Origin: Aphanothece sacrum FPU1
Lineage (GTDB): Bacteria; Cyanobacteriota; Cyanobacteriia; Cyanobacteriales; Microcystaceae
Assembly (NCBI RefSeq): GCF_003864295.1
Contig: NZ_BDQK01000006.1
Span: 1-64,000, forward strand
Direction of reading: 5' to 3'
DNA length: 64,000 nt
A model generated the notes under the pieces. The model ran no database searches. It saw only the letters and a list, made by a program, of their open reading frames with translations, and was not told the DNA's origin. Shown in pieces: positions 35,601-46,674 of the stretch (position 1 is its first letter; each line of letters begins with the position of its first letter). The translations under genes were made by a program, and so were the position numbers.

Positions 35601-36299
35601 ATGCAGGTTTCATTGCGGTCTAAACCACTACTTAACTTCTTTTCAAACTCCTGGCTGATTCCTTTCAAGTATGGAGTGATGAACCTTATCACCCAAAAAA
35701 GACGACATAAACTGGGTTGGTGGTTATTGGGGTCAACGGGTGCAACCTTGATGATAGCGTGGAACTGGAAATTGGTTTTAGCCACTGCTACGGGCATCGG
35801 TTTCATGGTCTTAGTTTATCAGATGCAAGGTTGGAACTGGCAACGTCGCTGGTTCTATTGGGGTGAGTTTCTCAAAAGTTTTCAGGGTAAGTTAACCGTC
35901 GCGGCAGGAAGTGGGGGTTTAGCTGTGATAGGAAGCTATATGGCTATTTCCATTTGGTCTGAGGCCCAGAATCGTTGGTTAGCCACTGGTTTAATTTTAC
36001 AAGGTTTAGGAACTTTATTAACTCTGGGATTATTAGGTTGGCAAATCTTTCATTTACAAGGCAAAAAAAAAGAAAAGCAATATCATGAATGGGTGTCAGA
36101 TTTAACGGAGGTTAATCCTTTAAAACGATTAATTGCGGTGGTAAATCTGGCTAATCTTCTCGAAAAACAACAGTTAAGTTCTAGTCAGACTAAGCAACTT
36201 AGAGAATATTTTCGTTTGATGTTAAGCAAAGAAAATGAAATGGTGGTTCGTCAGACAGTTCTTAAAGGTCTACACCTAACTCAGGTTTCTGAGTTGTAG
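35601..36299 (+). CDS. Membrane protein with C-terminal helical repeat domain
   Basis: A protein of up to 232 residues. Two to four hydrophobic segments lie at about 40-75 and 95-150, followed by a soluble helical part (DLTEVNPLKRLIAVVNLANL, then LSKENEMVVRQTVLKGL) that resembles one or two HEAT-like repeats. Function unknown. The start is uncertain: the frame opens at 35601, and ATG 35679 (MNLITQKRRHKLGWW) is a good alternative. Confidence 0.7.
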   Translation: MQVSLRSKPLLNFFSNSWLIPFKYGVMNLITQKRRHKLGWWLLGSTGATLMIAWNWKLVLATATGIGFMVLVYQMQGWNWQRRWFYWGEFLKSFQGKLTVAAGSGGLAVIGSYMAISIWSEAQNRWLATGLILQGLGTLLTLGLLGWQIFHLQGKKKEKQYHEWVSDLTEVNPLKRLIAVVNLANLLEKQQLSSSQTKQLREYFRLMLSKENEMVVRQTVLKGLHLTQVSEL

Positions 36300-36314
36300 T
36301 TTTCAGATTAGCTT

Positions 36315-36992
36315 ATGAAAATCAGTATTATTGTGCCTGTTTTAAATGAAGAAATTCTCATTGAGAAAAACTTGATTTTATTAAAATCTAACCCTAATGT
36401 AGAGATCATTATTGTTGATGGAGGAAGTCAAGATAAAACTGTTGAATTAGCTGAAAATTTGGGATTTAAAGTGTTAATTTCTTCTCAAATGGGTCGCGCT
36501 TATCAAATGAATAAGGGGGCCTCTATTGCCAGGGGAGAGATTCTCTTATTTCTGCATATAGATACCCACTTACCTCCACAATATCAGTCCATTATACAAG
36601 AGATTTTATCCGATACAAAAACCATTGCAGGCGCGTTTGAATTAGAAATTGATCGTCCAAACTTTTCTCTGTGTTTAGTGGAAATTTTAGTTAACTGGCG
36701 ATCGCGTTTTTTTTCCTTTCCCTATGGAGATCAAGGAATCTTTATAAAGTCCTCAATTTTTCAAGAATTTGGAGGATTTAGTAATCTTCCAATTATGGAA
36801 GATTTTGAATTGATACAACGGTTAAAAAAACGAGGTAAAATTACCATAGCAAAAGCAAAAGTTATTACCTCTAACCGTCGTTGGCAAAAATTAGGAGTGT
36901 GGAAAACTACCCTAATTAATCAGTTAATTATTATTGGTTATTATTTAGGAGTTTCCCCTACACAATTAGCCGCTTGGTACAAACAAAAATAA
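36315..36992 (+). CDS. Family 2 glycosyltransferase, TIGR04283 type
   Basis: A 225-residue GT2 enzyme with ISIIVPVLNEE, IIIVDGGSQDKT, the DxD-like LHIDTHLP near 80, and the acceptor motif PIMEDFELIQRL. This matches TIGR04283, named from arsenosugar biosynthesis clusters. No arsenic methyltransferase or radical SAM partner is near, so the substrate remains open. It starts 15 bases after the upstream gene and may be co-transcribed. Confidence 0.82.
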   Translation: MKISIIVPVLNEEILIEKNLILLKSNPNVEIIIVDGGSQDKTVELAENLGFKVLISSQMGRAYQMNKGASIARGEILLFLHIDTHLPPQYQSIIQEILSDTKTIAGAFELEIDRPNFSLCLVEILVNWRSRFFSFPYGDQGIFIKSSIFQEFGGFSNLPIMEDFELIQRLKKRGKITIAKAKVITSNRRWQKLGVWKTTLINQLIIIGYYLGVSPTQLAAWYKQK

Positions 36993-37049
36993 CCTGGGTT
37001 ATGATTTTATTTTATGGGCATAATATATGGAAATACTATAGATTTTGAA

Positions 37050-37086
37050 TTCCTGAAGGGGTGACAGGCTAGAAGCCTGTACCACA
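37050..37086. repeat. Hairpin gacaggctagaagcctgtac
   Basis: Arms ACAGGCT and AGCCTGT with a two- to three-base loop between two convergent genes; likely terminator or palindromic repeat. Confidence 0.5.
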
Positions 37087-37098
37087 ATCATTAATATT

Positions 37099-38010
37099 TC
37101 AAAGGGAAATACTATAAACCCAATCTTGATATTCTGGGTCTTTATTTTCCGTAATAGCTAATAATTTATCCCTTAATTTCTCCGTAATAGGACGTTGTTC
37201 GGATAAGTGAAAGGTTTCAATCTTTTTAACAGGAGTAATTTTGGCGGCAGTTCCACTTAAAAACACTTCATCTGCAATAAACAATTCCGTCTTATCAATT
37301 GGTCTTTCAAGAGTAGGAATTCCGAGATTTTTAGCTAAAGTCAGAATACTATCTCTTGTAATTCCTTCCAGGATATCTTGATCAAATCCAGGCGTAATTA
37401 ATTGACCATTTCTAACAATAAATAAATTCATCCCTGTTCCTTCACAGACTTTACCCTGAGAATTCATCAAAATGGCTTCATCAAATCCCGATTCTACCGC
37501 TTCAGTTTTCGCTAAAGCAGAGGTAATATAAGCAGCACTAATTTTACCTCTTAAGGGAAAACTACGGTCTTCTTGACGATACCAAGAACTAATACGACAA
37601 CTAATTCCATCGGGTGACATATAGTCTCCCATTTCTAACCCATAAACAAAGAAATCTTTCTCAATTTTGTGCAGTCGAGGTGCAATTCCTAACCCAGAAG
37701 TATAAACTAAGGGTCGAATATAAAAAGAGGCTGAAGGTTTATTTTTTTTGACAAAATCAATAATAATTTGTTGAATTTTAGCTGCGGGTAAATCATGGTT
37801 AAGAAATTTAGCACTTTGACTTAAACGTTGACAATGACGATCTAAACGAAACAATAAAATTTCTTTTGAATTCTGGGGATTAGGAATTCCTCGCATTCCC
37901 CCAAACGCTGCTGTCCCATAATGTAGCGCATGGGTAGCAATGGAAATCTTAGCATTATCAAAGGCAATAAATTCATTTTCAAAGTAAGCTATGGGCAAAA
38001 AATTAAGCAT
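37099..38010 (-). CDS. ilvE: Branched-chain amino acid aminotransferase
   Basis: PLP enzyme for the last step of Val, Leu and Ile synthesis. The 303 residues are of fold type IV: HYGTAAFGGMRG near 28-40, the Schiff-base Lys in AALAKTEA-like ITSALAKTEAVESGFDEAIL (about 163-180), EGTGMNLF near 191 and the phosphate-binding GTAAKITP near 255. Single gene on this strand. Confidence 0.92.
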   Translation of the reverse strand: MLNFLPIAYFENEFIAFDNAKISIATHALHYGTAAFGGMRGIPNPQNSKEILLFRLDRHCQRLSQSAKFLNHDLPAAKIQQIIIDFVKKNKPSASFYIRPLVYTSGLGIAPRLHKIEKDFFVYGLEMGDYMSPDGISCRISSWYRQEDRSFPLRGKISAAYITSALAKTEAVESGFDEAILMNSQGKVCEGTGMNLFIVRNGQLITPGFDQDILEGITRDSILTLAKNLGIPTLERPIDKTELFIADEVFLSGTAAKITPVKKIETFHLSEQRPITEKLRDKLLAITENKDPEYQDWVYSISL

Positions 38011-38100
38011 CGTTAGTTCCGGTATTCGTTATCTTTTTGGTTAGATTTTGTTTACCCTAATCCTTCTTTTATTATAAGAATAAATTAGAGCTAATTACAA

Positions 38101-39879
38101 TCACATTTGTCCCAACCAACCGAGAAGGTTTTGTCTTTGTTCATCTGAAGGATTTGCCTTTTGTACAATTTCATAGCGACTAGGTTGGGGGTCTGCTAAT
38201 TGTACGGAAAATGTTTGGAGTTCATCCTGATGAAACACTGTAATTGAAATAATATCATTAGTTTGGTAATCTTTGAGACGATCATTTAATTGGTCTGCAC
38301 GAACTCGAATTCCGTCAATTGCTAGTAATTCGTCATCTGGGTCAATTCCTGCTAGTTTAGCAGGGGATTCAACTTCAACAAACTTAATAATTTCTTTACC
38401 GTTTTCTGCTTGGACTCGCATTCCTAAATAGGGGATTGGGTTGTCATCTATGATAGGTTTAAGAATTAAGCCAAAGGGGTCTAAATACTCATTAAAGGGT
38501 AATTCTTCTGTGGTATCTAGATAACGAGTCCAAAAATCTTGTAAATTAAGGTCTGCAACTGACTCTATAACTTGACATAATTGTTCTGGGGTAAAACCCA
38601 TTTCTGTTTTACCAAATTGTTCCCACATTTGACGGATTACATCGTCCAAAGATCGCTTATTTTTATGCTTTGAACGAATCAATAAATCTAATAATAATGA
38701 GACTAATTGACCCTTAAGATAATAGGAAATTTGACAATTATCACTATTATTATCTCGTCGATATAGTTTAATCCAAGCATCAAAACTTGCTTCTTTTAAT
38801 GGTTGAACTTTCCTACCTGGAATACTTAAAAAACGGGTAATTTCTTTGGCTAAAAGTCCTAAAAAAGTTTGATTATCATAAATCCCAGCTTTGAAAGGAA
38901 TTACAAGATCATAATAGCTGGTTGTTCCTTCCGAAAACCATAGAGAGGGAGTATAATTCTCTTGTTCATAATCAAAGGTTTCTAAACCTTTAGGACGAAT
39001 CCGTTTAACATTCCATAGATGAAAGAATTCATGAGCAACTAATTGAAGAAAACGGTTATATTTATCTTTATCTCGAAAGCCAAACCGAGAATAAATCAAA
39101 GAACAAGAATTTTTATGCTCTAATCCTCCAAAACCATTATTAGTTAAATGTAAAATAAACAGGTAATCATCATAAGGAAGTCCCCCATATAATTTAGCTT
39201 CTGTTTCAATTATTTTTTTTGTATCTTCAATTAACTTGTGAGGGTTAACATTTCCTTGACCCCAAATCGCATATTTATGGGGTTTTCCTAATACTTCAAA
39301 TTCATAAACTGAATGAAGTCCAATTTCAAAGGGACTATCAACTAAGGTATCAAAATCACTGGCATAAAATTGATTGCTTGATCCCGATACTTTAGGCAAT
39401 GCTGTACTAATATTCCATTGAAGATCAGGGACAATTATCTTAACAGTAATGGGTTGTTTTTCTAGTCCTGGAATAAAGTAAAATAAAGCTGCCCCATTAA
39501 AATAACCATGAGTCCTATCTAACTGATTAGTTCTGACAGTTAATTCATTAGCAAAAACACGATAGTTAACTGTAATATTATTAATATTTTCAGTATTAAT
39601 AATCCAATGATTTTTACTAACTTTTTCACTCACTAATACTTGAGCCTGATCTGTCGATTGAGCAGAAAAATCTTGAATATATCTAGCGTATTCTCTCACT
39701 AAATATGACCCTGGTGTCCAGACAGGCATTTTTAAGTTTAAGACAGAATCTGACCAATTATTAATCTCTAAGGTGATTTGAAATAGATGGCAATGGGGAT
39801 CAACCATTGCAACTTGATAATGAATGGTTGGGGTAAGTTTAGCAATGCTTGTTCTTTCAATCGTGGTAGCTTTGGTCAT
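38101..39879 (-). CDS. M61 family metallopeptidase with PDZ domain
   Basis: A 592-residue glycyl-aminopeptidase-like protein. Beta-rich N-terminal domain; catalytic HEFFHLWNVKRIRP (about 285-298) with the HExxH zinc site; WFSEGTTSYYDL (about 318) supplying the third ligand Glu; and a C-terminal PDZ domain (about 480-570, IPYLGMRVQAE, SPAKLAGIDPDDELLAIDG). No signal peptide is obvious, so it is probably cytoplasmic. Its start lies two bases from the stop of the upstream regulator, so the two are one operon. Confidence 0.92.
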   Translation of the reverse strand: MTKATTIERTSIAKLTPTIHYQVAMVDPHCHLFQITLEINNWSDSVLNLKMPVWTPGSYLVREYARYIQDFSAQSTDQAQVLVSEKVSKNHWIINTENINNITVNYRVFANELTVRTNQLDRTHGYFNGAALFYFIPGLEKQPITVKIIVPDLQWNISTALPKVSGSSNQFYASDFDTLVDSPFEIGLHSVYEFEVLGKPHKYAIWGQGNVNPHKLIEDTKKIIETEAKLYGGLPYDDYLFILHLTNNGFGGLEHKNSCSLIYSRFGFRDKDKYNRFLQLVAHEFFHLWNVKRIRPKGLETFDYEQENYTPSLWFSEGTTSYYDLVIPFKAGIYDNQTFLGLLAKEITRFLSIPGRKVQPLKEASFDAWIKLYRRDNNSDNCQISYYLKGQLVSLLLDLLIRSKHKNKRSLDDVIRQMWEQFGKTEMGFTPEQLCQVIESVADLNLQDFWTRYLDTTEELPFNEYLDPFGLILKPIIDDNPIPYLGMRVQAENGKEIIKFVEVESPAKLAGIDPDDELLAIDGIRVRADQLNDRLKDYQTNDIISITVFHQDELQTFSVQLADPQPSRYEIVQKANPSDEQRQNLLGWLGQM

Positions 39880-39881
39880 TG

Positions 39882-40565
39882 TTAGAGTTGTTTAGCGAGG
39901 TGATTAAGTTGTTTAATATTCGTCAAATATAAGCATTTATTAGCGGAATCAACTTCAAGACAGTTTTGATTTTGAAATTGATTAATACATTGTTGAAAAT
40001 CTTCTAAGGAAACATCAGCAAAATCAGCAAGATCTTGATCAGGAATTTGTAAAATTTCTATGCCTTTTTCCGTTGATTTACCATAATTATCGCCTAATTT
40101 TATCAACGTTTTAATCAGTTTCATTTTAGGAGATTGCTGATGTAATTGAAGACGACGATAGAGTTGACAAACTCGCCGAACTGTTAACTGTAACATTCGA
40201 TGATGTAATTGAGGATCTTTGAAGAGCATTTGTAAGAAACGTTGAGCCGAAATACTAAGTAATCGGACATCAGACAAAGAAATTACTTCAATAGACTTGA
40301 TAGACTCATCTAGAATCTCCATTTCTCCTAAAAAATCCCCTTGACTAAGAATTTCTAAGGTGCTTTCCTGATAATGGTAATGAGAACGAACTTTCACCCA
40401 ACCCGAAACAATTAAGTAAACAGCCTTTCCCCAATCATCTTCTGTTATGACTGTTTCATCTGGGGCATAGGTTTCTTCATCTACAATCGATAAGAGCCAT
40501 TCTAGGGTTTCTGGGTTAGCTGTATAAAATAAGGGGAATAGCTCGCTAATTTCTTGAATGTCCAT
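39882..40565 (-). CDS. CRP/FNR-family cyclic-nucleotide-binding-domain protein
   Basis: A 227-residue protein. Residues 15-125 form the cNMP-binding beta barrel (YLIVSGWVKV, GDFLGEMEIL), followed by the dimer helix (LHHRMLQLTVRRVCQLYRRL) and a C-terminal winged-helix-like region (IPDQDLADFADVSLEDFQQC). The phosphate-binding Arg of true cAMP receptors is not evident in GEMEILDESIKS, so another ligand, or none, is possible. It is the first gene of an operon with the M61 peptidase. Confidence 0.87.
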   Translation of the reverse strand: MDIQEISELFPLFYTANPETLEWLLSIVDEETYAPDETVITEDDWGKAVYLIVSGWVKVRSHYHYQESTLEILSQGDFLGEMEILDESIKSIEVISLSDVRLLSISAQRFLQMLFKDPQLHHRMLQLTVRRVCQLYRRLQLHQQSPKMKLIKTLIKLGDNYGKSTEKGIEILQIPDQDLADFADVSLEDFQQCINQFQNQNCLEVDSANKCLYLTNIKQLNHLAKQL

Positions 40566-40838
40566 TAAAGGCTTGTCAGTATTCTACTGAAAAATGGGCT
40601 AGGGGATAAGGCTATTTTATTGTGTCATCACATCATAGCGGTTTTTGACGCTCCCCTGATTTATCTGGGGATTCTTAAAGTGGTTGATTACCTTATCCAC
40701 TTCTGGTATTTTAGGTTAAAAATCAAGAAATATCAAGACTAAAAGCCAGGAACCAGATTAACAAAGAAACCAGATAGTTTATAATTAATTTTGGTCAACG
40801 GGTAAAATTCTCAAAACTCTCACAACTATCAAGAATTC

Positions 40839-41885
40839 ATGACAACACTGCTTACTCAGTCTCAACCGCCTATTTCGCCTCAACTTAATGCAGACGTACG
40901 GTTGCGAGATATTCTCAAAACCCTACCTGCTGAGGTATTTGTCAAAGACCCCCGTAAAGCGTGGTTTAAGGTAGTTCTTACCCTGTCAATGGTGGGTTTA
41001 GGCTATTGGGGATTAGCGATCGCTCCTTGGTATCTATTGCCTATTTTATGGGCATTTACGGGGACGGCCATGACTGGTTTTTTTGTAATTGGCCATGATT
41101 GTGGTCATCGTTCCTTTTCTAATCGCACCTGGGTTAATGATTGGGTGGGACATTTAGTTTTTTTACCTTTAATTTATCCCTTTCACAGTTGGCGTATTCT
41201 TCATAATTTCCATCACAAAAATACGAATAAACTGGATGTTGATAATGCTTGGGACCCGTTTACTCCCGAATTTTATGAGACATTTTCGTCTTTTGAAAAA
41301 TGGGGATATCAAAGATTACGGGGTAAGTTTTGGTGGATTGCTTCTGTGGTTCATTGGGCAAAAATTCATTTTGACTGGACAAAATTTGAAGGAAAAGAAC
41401 GGGAACAGATTCGTTTTTCTGCCTTATTTGTTTTAATCGGTGCGGCTATTGGTTTACCTATTTTATTAGGAACTTTAGGCTTTTGGGGATTTATTAAATT
41501 TTGGTTTCTTCCCTGGTTAGGATTTCATTTTTGGATGAGTACCTTTACCTTAGTTCACCATACTTTACCTCCTATTCCTTTTAAGAAGGAAGCGGAATGG
41601 AATGAAGCGGAAGCACAGTTATGTGGTACGGTTCATTGTGATTATCCTCGTTGGGTGGAAATTCTTTGTCATGATATTAACGTTCATATTCCCCATCATA
41701 TTTCCACTGGGATTCCGAGTTATAATTTGCGACTTGCTCATCAAAGTTTAAAAGATAATTGGGGTGAATATTTGTGTGAACGTCAGTTTTCTTGGGCGTT
41801 AATGAATGAGATTACCACTCAATGTCATCTTTATCATCCTGAGACGAGATATCAAAGTTTCCAACAATATTATCAGAATAAATAA
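40839..41885 (+). CDS. desA: Acyl-lipid delta-12 desaturase
   Basis: A 348-residue membrane-bound di-iron desaturase that adds the second double bond to fatty acids in membrane lipids, important for cold acclimation. Three His boxes: HDCGH (about 90), HNFHH (about 126) and HIPHH (about 287). Wording around GTVHCDYPRWVEILCHDINV is DesA-like rather than DesC or DesB. An exceptional feature is none; length is normal. The downstream sequence has two tandem gcgatcgcttttttataag units. Confidence 0.9.
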   Translation: MTTLLTQSQPPISPQLNADVRLRDILKTLPAEVFVKDPRKAWFKVVLTLSMVGLGYWGLAIAPWYLLPILWAFTGTAMTGFFVIGHDCGHRSFSNRTWVNDWVGHLVFLPLIYPFHSWRILHNFHHKNTNKLDVDNAWDPFTPEFYETFSSFEKWGYQRLRGKFWWIASVVHWAKIHFDWTKFEGKEREQIRFSALFVLIGAAIGLPILLGTLGFWGFIKFWFLPWLGFHFWMSTFTLVHHTLPPIPFKKEAEWNEAEAQLCGTVHCDYPRWVEILCHDINVHIPHHISTGIPSYNLRLAHQSLKDNWGEYLCERQFSWALMNEITTQCHLYHPETRYQSFQQYYQNK

Positions 41886-41901
41886 GGTTGTTTAAAAAAT
41901 T

Positions 41902-41944
41902 AAGCGATCGCTTTTTTATAAGAGGCGATCGCTTTTTTATAAGG
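41902..41944 (+). terminator. Two tandem aggcgatcgcttttttata units after desA
   Basis: aagcgatcgcttttttataag and ggcgatcgcttttttataag follow each other: a HIP1 palindrome able to form a short hairpin, then a T-run, twice. Plausible tandem terminators built on HIP1 sites. Confidence 0.55.
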
Positions 41945-41962
41945 ACAATTTCATAAACTGAT

Positions 41963-42127
41963 GGCTCTCCCGACATCTTGGTATAAAATGTATAATCAGC
42001 TACAATACTTTATATGGTGGGTTACGACGCGCCTTAAAAGTTATGAGTTTTTCATCAAAATCATAGCCGCGTCTAACCCACCCTACGAATTATAAGTTTT
42101 ACTTATCACCATAGGTACGGGAGAGCC
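41963..42127 (+). repeat. MITE-like dispersed repeat, copy C (complete)
   Basis: 165 bp bounded by perfect 10-bp inverted repeats GGCTCTCCCG (41963-41972) and CGGGAGAGCC (42118-42127). Inside is a second, longer imperfect inverted pair, ggtgggttacgacgcg against cgcgtctaacccaccc. No open frame of note. Other copies: 8414-8574, 32781-32924 and the diverged 57023-57152. Confidence 0.92.
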
Positions 42128-42294
42128 CAAATACAACAGTTAAATCGTGCATTATTAATTGCTTTAGATTTACCTGGGCAATTAGAAGATTTTTTGACAT
42201 GACTGTGTTTTCCCAATAAACAAGTGAATGATCTAGACAAATTTACGGAGATCGATTAATATGTGTTAACTGAGTAGCAAATTAATCAAATCCT
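42128..42294. other. Relict coding tail and spacer
   Basis: Just inside and after the right end of the MITE copy, one plus-strand frame reads AQIQQLNRALLIALDLPGQL then EDFLT-stop (to 42202), which looks like the C-terminus of an unrecognised protein. No upstream part exists. The rest is featureless. Confidence 0.35.
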
Positions 42295-42453
42295 ATGGAT
42301 AGAGTCGTTCATCAATTAGCCGTCCTAGCTACCACTACCTGCTTAGGGGTTGCCGCTTTTTCCTTTGTCTTTCCCACCAGCAAAGTCAGTCATGACCTCA
42401 CTCAAAATGACCAACTTGGTTCAGTTTCTGTAGAAGTTTCTCAAACTAAATAG
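42295..42453 (+). CDS. Small single-pass membrane protein
   Basis: A 52-residue frame from ATG 42295: MDRVVHQLAVLATTTCLGVA, a hydrophobic helix to about residue 27, then a polar tail. Composition looks protein-like, and no stronger gene overlaps, but no family is recognised and there is no clear Shine-Dalgarno. Convergent with the next gene. Confidence 0.4.
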   Translation: MDRVVHQLAVLATTTCLGVAAFSFVFPTSKVSHDLTQNDQLGSVSVEVSQTK

Positions 42454-42504
42454 TTAGTCGAGGATTATATCATAAAAAGTGTGATTAGTCAAGTCCTTTT
42501 AATA

Positions 42505-43266
42505 TTAAGATTGATTAAGAGCCACTAAGCGATATTGGACTCCTTGTTCAAAAATTCTCACCCCACCCCCTTCAGCAATAGTTTGTCTAAGGGTTTTAGG
42601 GTCAGTGACTGTGACTCCTGCTAAGTAATCGATGCCAAAATCGGCTAATTCGCTCAACCAGGGAACGGTAGGGCCTATTAAAACTAATTTGGCGTTTTTA
42701 GATAATTCTACCAAACGAGGGAAGGTTTTATTAGGGATAGAAGTGGCTGTCAAAAATACCCAATCAGATTCAGGGAGTAAATATTCTGAGGCCGTTGCGG
42801 GGAAATCTTCAGGTCCTGGTTGTAGTTCAATCACATTAATTTTCATTTCAGTTTCGTAACGAACTAACCCTGGATAACGACCGATAACAGAAACAGATTT
42901 TCCTAGCATTTGAGGGAGAAAATGTTCAAAAACGGTTAAATTCCCTAAACCTGTTGTATAGGGGAGGAGTTGAGTTTTAGCAAGTAAAGGAGAATGAGGA
43001 TTAATTGCGGCATTAATAGCAGCCATAGCCACAGTTGCTTGATAATTATCCCATGAACGGAGCCAAGGGGCTATATCTTGAATCCGTTGATTAACCAGTG
43101 TACCTGACCAAGATAGGGTGCGAGTAGGAATAGCTGGACTCATACAAAGACCGATTCCTTCAGCATGACACATAGTCCAAGTTAACCCGATCAAAACTTC
43201 AGTGATTAGGGGATTATTATGACTGTAATCTAACAGTAAATCGTAAATTTTTTGTGGATTAACCAT
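42505..43266 (-). CDS. DUF364-type protein (putative heavy-metal chelation domain)
   Basis: A 253-residue protein with an N-terminal enolase-like part (LIGLTWTMCHAEGIGLCMS) and a Rossmann-like C-terminal domain (VSVIGRYPG, ESDWVFLTATSIPNKT, VLIGPTVPWLSELADFGIDY). The order matches DUF4213 plus DUF364 proteins, proposed to chelate metals or handle a molybdenum-linked cofactor. Proof of function is lacking. A hairpin (about 43292-43320) lies between it and frr. Confidence 0.82.
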   Translation of the reverse strand: MVNPQKIYDLLLDYSHNNPLITEVLIGLTWTMCHAEGIGLCMSPAIPTRTLSWSGTLVNQRIQDIAPWLRSWDNYQATVAMAAINAAINPHSPLLAKTQLLPYTTGLGNLTVFEHFLPQMLGKSVSVIGRYPGLVRYETEMKINVIELQPGPEDFPATASEYLLPESDWVFLTATSIPNKTFPRLVELSKNAKLVLIGPTVPWLSELADFGIDYLAGVTVTDPKTLRQTIAEGGGVRIFEQGVQYRLVALNQS

Positions 43267-43291
43267 TATTTAGTTATCATGGAAGAATTGT

Positions 43292-43320
43292 GTAGGGGCA
43301 TAATACATTATGCCCCTATA
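43292..43320. repeat. Palindrome TAGGGGCATAAT/ATTATGCCCCTA
   Basis: Twelve-base arms with a short centre, upstream of the DUF364 gene and after frr. Same general design as 20630-20655 and 47616-47641; likely a terminator for frr. Confidence 0.6.
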
Positions 43321-43352
43321 GATTGTTAGGATAATTCCTAAATTTTATAGAT

Positions 43353-44640
<1,288 letters not shown>

Positions 44641-44720
44641 CTATCATTACTGCCTCAAGAATCAGCTATATTGGGATTTTTGTCAATTATTCTCAAAATT
44701 AGTAGGGGCGGGTTTTCAAC

Positions 44721-44880
44721 TAAAATTGAAGGTTTTAAGCCATATATTCGATAAACCCGCCCGACATCATTCCCCTAAAATTGAAGGTTTTAAGCCATAT
44801 ATTCGATAAACCCGCCCGACATCATTCCCCTAAAATTGCCGGTTTTAAGCCATATATTCGATAAACCCGCCCCTACGGGA
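44721..44880. repeat. Three tandem 55-bp units
   Basis: ctaaaattgaaggttttaag, catatattcgataaacccgc and ccgacatcattccc make a 55-bp unit repeated at 44721, 44776 and 44831. The block starts with gtaggggcgggttttc and ends with cgcccctacggg, so the whole array is framed by the inverted ends of the element also seen at 33175 and 55323. Confidence 0.93.
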
Positions 44881-44893
44881 ATTGTAATAACGG

Positions 44894-46474
44894 TTATTTA
44901 AGATTAGGTGCTTTCAATGCTACATAATCTGTTGGGACAATTTCAGCTTGTTTAACTAAACTTGGAACGGATTCTCTTAACAAGGCTGTTAACTGATTGG
45001 TCGTTGCATCATAAATTTGGGTGACAATCTTCGGATATAGCCCAATTCCAATAATAGGAATCAACAAACAGCCAATAATAAAGATTTCTCTCGGTTCAGC
45101 ATCAATAAGCTTAGTATGAGATACCAATTCTTCATTTTCTGGCCCGTATAACATCTCCCGCAACATGGAGAGTAAATAAATCGGGGTTAAAATAACACCG
45201 ATGGCAGCTAAAAAGACAACAATTACACGGAAAGTCGTGCTATAGGCATCACTGGTGGCAAAGCCCACAAAAACCATTAATTCTGCCACAAAACCGCTCA
45301 TTCCAGGCAACGCTAAAGAAGCAAAAGAACAAGTTGTCCACATAGCGAAGATCTTCTTCATCTTTTGTCCGACACCCCCCATTTCATCCAACATCAGGGT
45401 ATGGGTTCTATCGTAGGTACAACCTACCATAAAGAACAAACTCGCCCCAATTAAACCATGAGAGATCATTTGTAACATGGCCCCACTGACTCCTAAAGGG
45501 GTAAACGAGGCCATACCGATCAAAACAAACCCCATGTGAGAAATAGACGAATAGGCAATCTTTCGCTTGAGGTTTCGTTGAGCAAAAGAGGTTAAAGCGG
45601 CGTAAACAATGTTCACCACCCCTAAAATGACTAAAACTGGGGCAAAATAGGCGTGAGCATCGGGTAACATCCCCGCATTCATCCGTAAGAGGGCATAACC
45701 ACCCATTTTTAAGAGGATACCCGCCAGTAACATATGGGCCGGGGCCGTCGCTTCACCGTGAGCATCCGGCAACCAAGTATGAAGGGGAAAAATGGGGAGT
45801 TTTACCCCATAAGCAATGAGAAAACCAGCATAGAGGAATAATTGTAATTTCAGGGGGATATCTTTAGCCGCGATCGCACTCATATCAAAAGTGATGGTAT
45901 CGCCAAAAAAGGCCATAGTTAAGGCCGCCAGTAGGATAAATAAAGAACCTCCTGCCGTGTACAAAATAAACTTGGTTGCGGCATAAAGACGGCGTTTTCC
46001 GCCCCAAATCGACAAAATCAGATAAACAGGGACTAACTCTAATTCCCAGACTAGGAAAAAGAGCAACATATCTTGTACCGCAAATACGGCAATTTGTCCC
46101 CCATACATCAACAACATCAAAAAATAAAAGAGTTTAGGTTTAAACGTTACTGGCCAAGCTGCCATGGTGGCTAAGCTAGTAATAAACCCTGTCAGTAAAA
46201 TTAGGGGCATTGATAAACCATCAGCCCCCACTGACCATTTTAAGTCAATTTGAGGAACCCAAGCATAGCTTTCTACTAATTGTAGGTTAGGGTTGCTTAA
46301 GTCATATCCTGTATAGAAAGCGTAAACAATGATAGCAAAATCAATCAATCCTATCGTCAGCGCGTACCATTTGACTGTTTTTCCGTCTTTATCGGGAATA
46401 AAGGGAATAAACAGTGCGGCAACGATGGGAAAGACAATAGTTGTAGTTAACCAGGGAAAATTAGCAAGGTTCAT
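44894..46474 (-). CDS. ndhD: NADH dehydrogenase-like complex subunit NdhD (subunit 4)
   Basis: Proton-pumping membrane subunit of photosynthetic complex I (NDH-1), which takes electrons from ferredoxin for cyclic flow and respiration. From ATG 46474 the protein has 526 residues beginning [20 protein letters not shown], as in NdhD1; the frame extends 14 codons upstream without similarity. Conserved: [16 protein letters not shown] with the essential Glu, [20 protein letters not shown] with Lys and His of the antiporter-like core, and [13 protein letters not shown]. Lone gene here; ndhF is not nearby. Similarity to NdhD1/D2 rather than D3/D4 is judged by wording. Confidence 0.93.
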   Translation of the reverse strand: MNLANFPWLTTTIVFPIVAALFIPFIPDKDGKTVKWYALTIGLIDFAIIVYAFYTGYDLSNPNLQLVESYAWVPQIDLKWSVGADGLSMPLILLTGFITSLATMAAWPVTFKPKLFYFLMLLMYGGQIAVFAVQDMLLFFLVWELELVPVYLILSIWGGKRRLYAATKFILYTAGGSLFILLAALTMAFFGDTITFDMSAIAAKDIPLKLQLFLYAGFLIAYGVKLPIFPLHTWLPDAHGEATAPAHMLLAGILLKMGGYALLRMNAGMLPDAHAYFAPVLVILGVVNIVYAALTSFAQRNLKRKIAYSSISHMGFVLIGMASFTPLGVSGAMLQMISHGLIGASLFFMVGCTYDRTHTLMLDEMGGVGQKMKKIFAMWTTCSFASLALPGMSGFVAELMVFVGFATSDAYSTTFRVIVVFLAAIGVILTPIYLLSMLREMLYGPENEELVSHTKLIDAEPREIFIIGCLLIPIIGIGLYPKIVTQIYDATTNQLTALLRESVPSLVKQAEIVPTDYVALKAPNLK

Positions 46475-46640
46475 TAGTATATCTAACTCGATCATCAATA
46501 AGTTTAGGATTAGCAACCCTTAGCCGTTATCGCTTCGCTCAAAGTCGCCAAGTCAATCTTTAGACTTCGCACTCTATCACAAACAATCTAGCAACAATTT
46601 CTTAGAGAGACTATTTGGACAATGTTAAATTTATGGTTAT

Positions 46641-46664
46641 TGTGACAATTCATAAACTGTCACA
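46641..46664. promoter_or_regulatory. 24-bp inverted repeat TGTGACA-N10-TGTCACA
   Basis: Perfect 7-bp arms separated by ten bases. It contains TGTGA and TCACA half-sites like CRP boxes, but spaced 14 rather than six bases apart, so a different dimeric regulator is more likely. Confidence 0.5.
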
Positions 46665-46674
46665 TATGCTAGTA

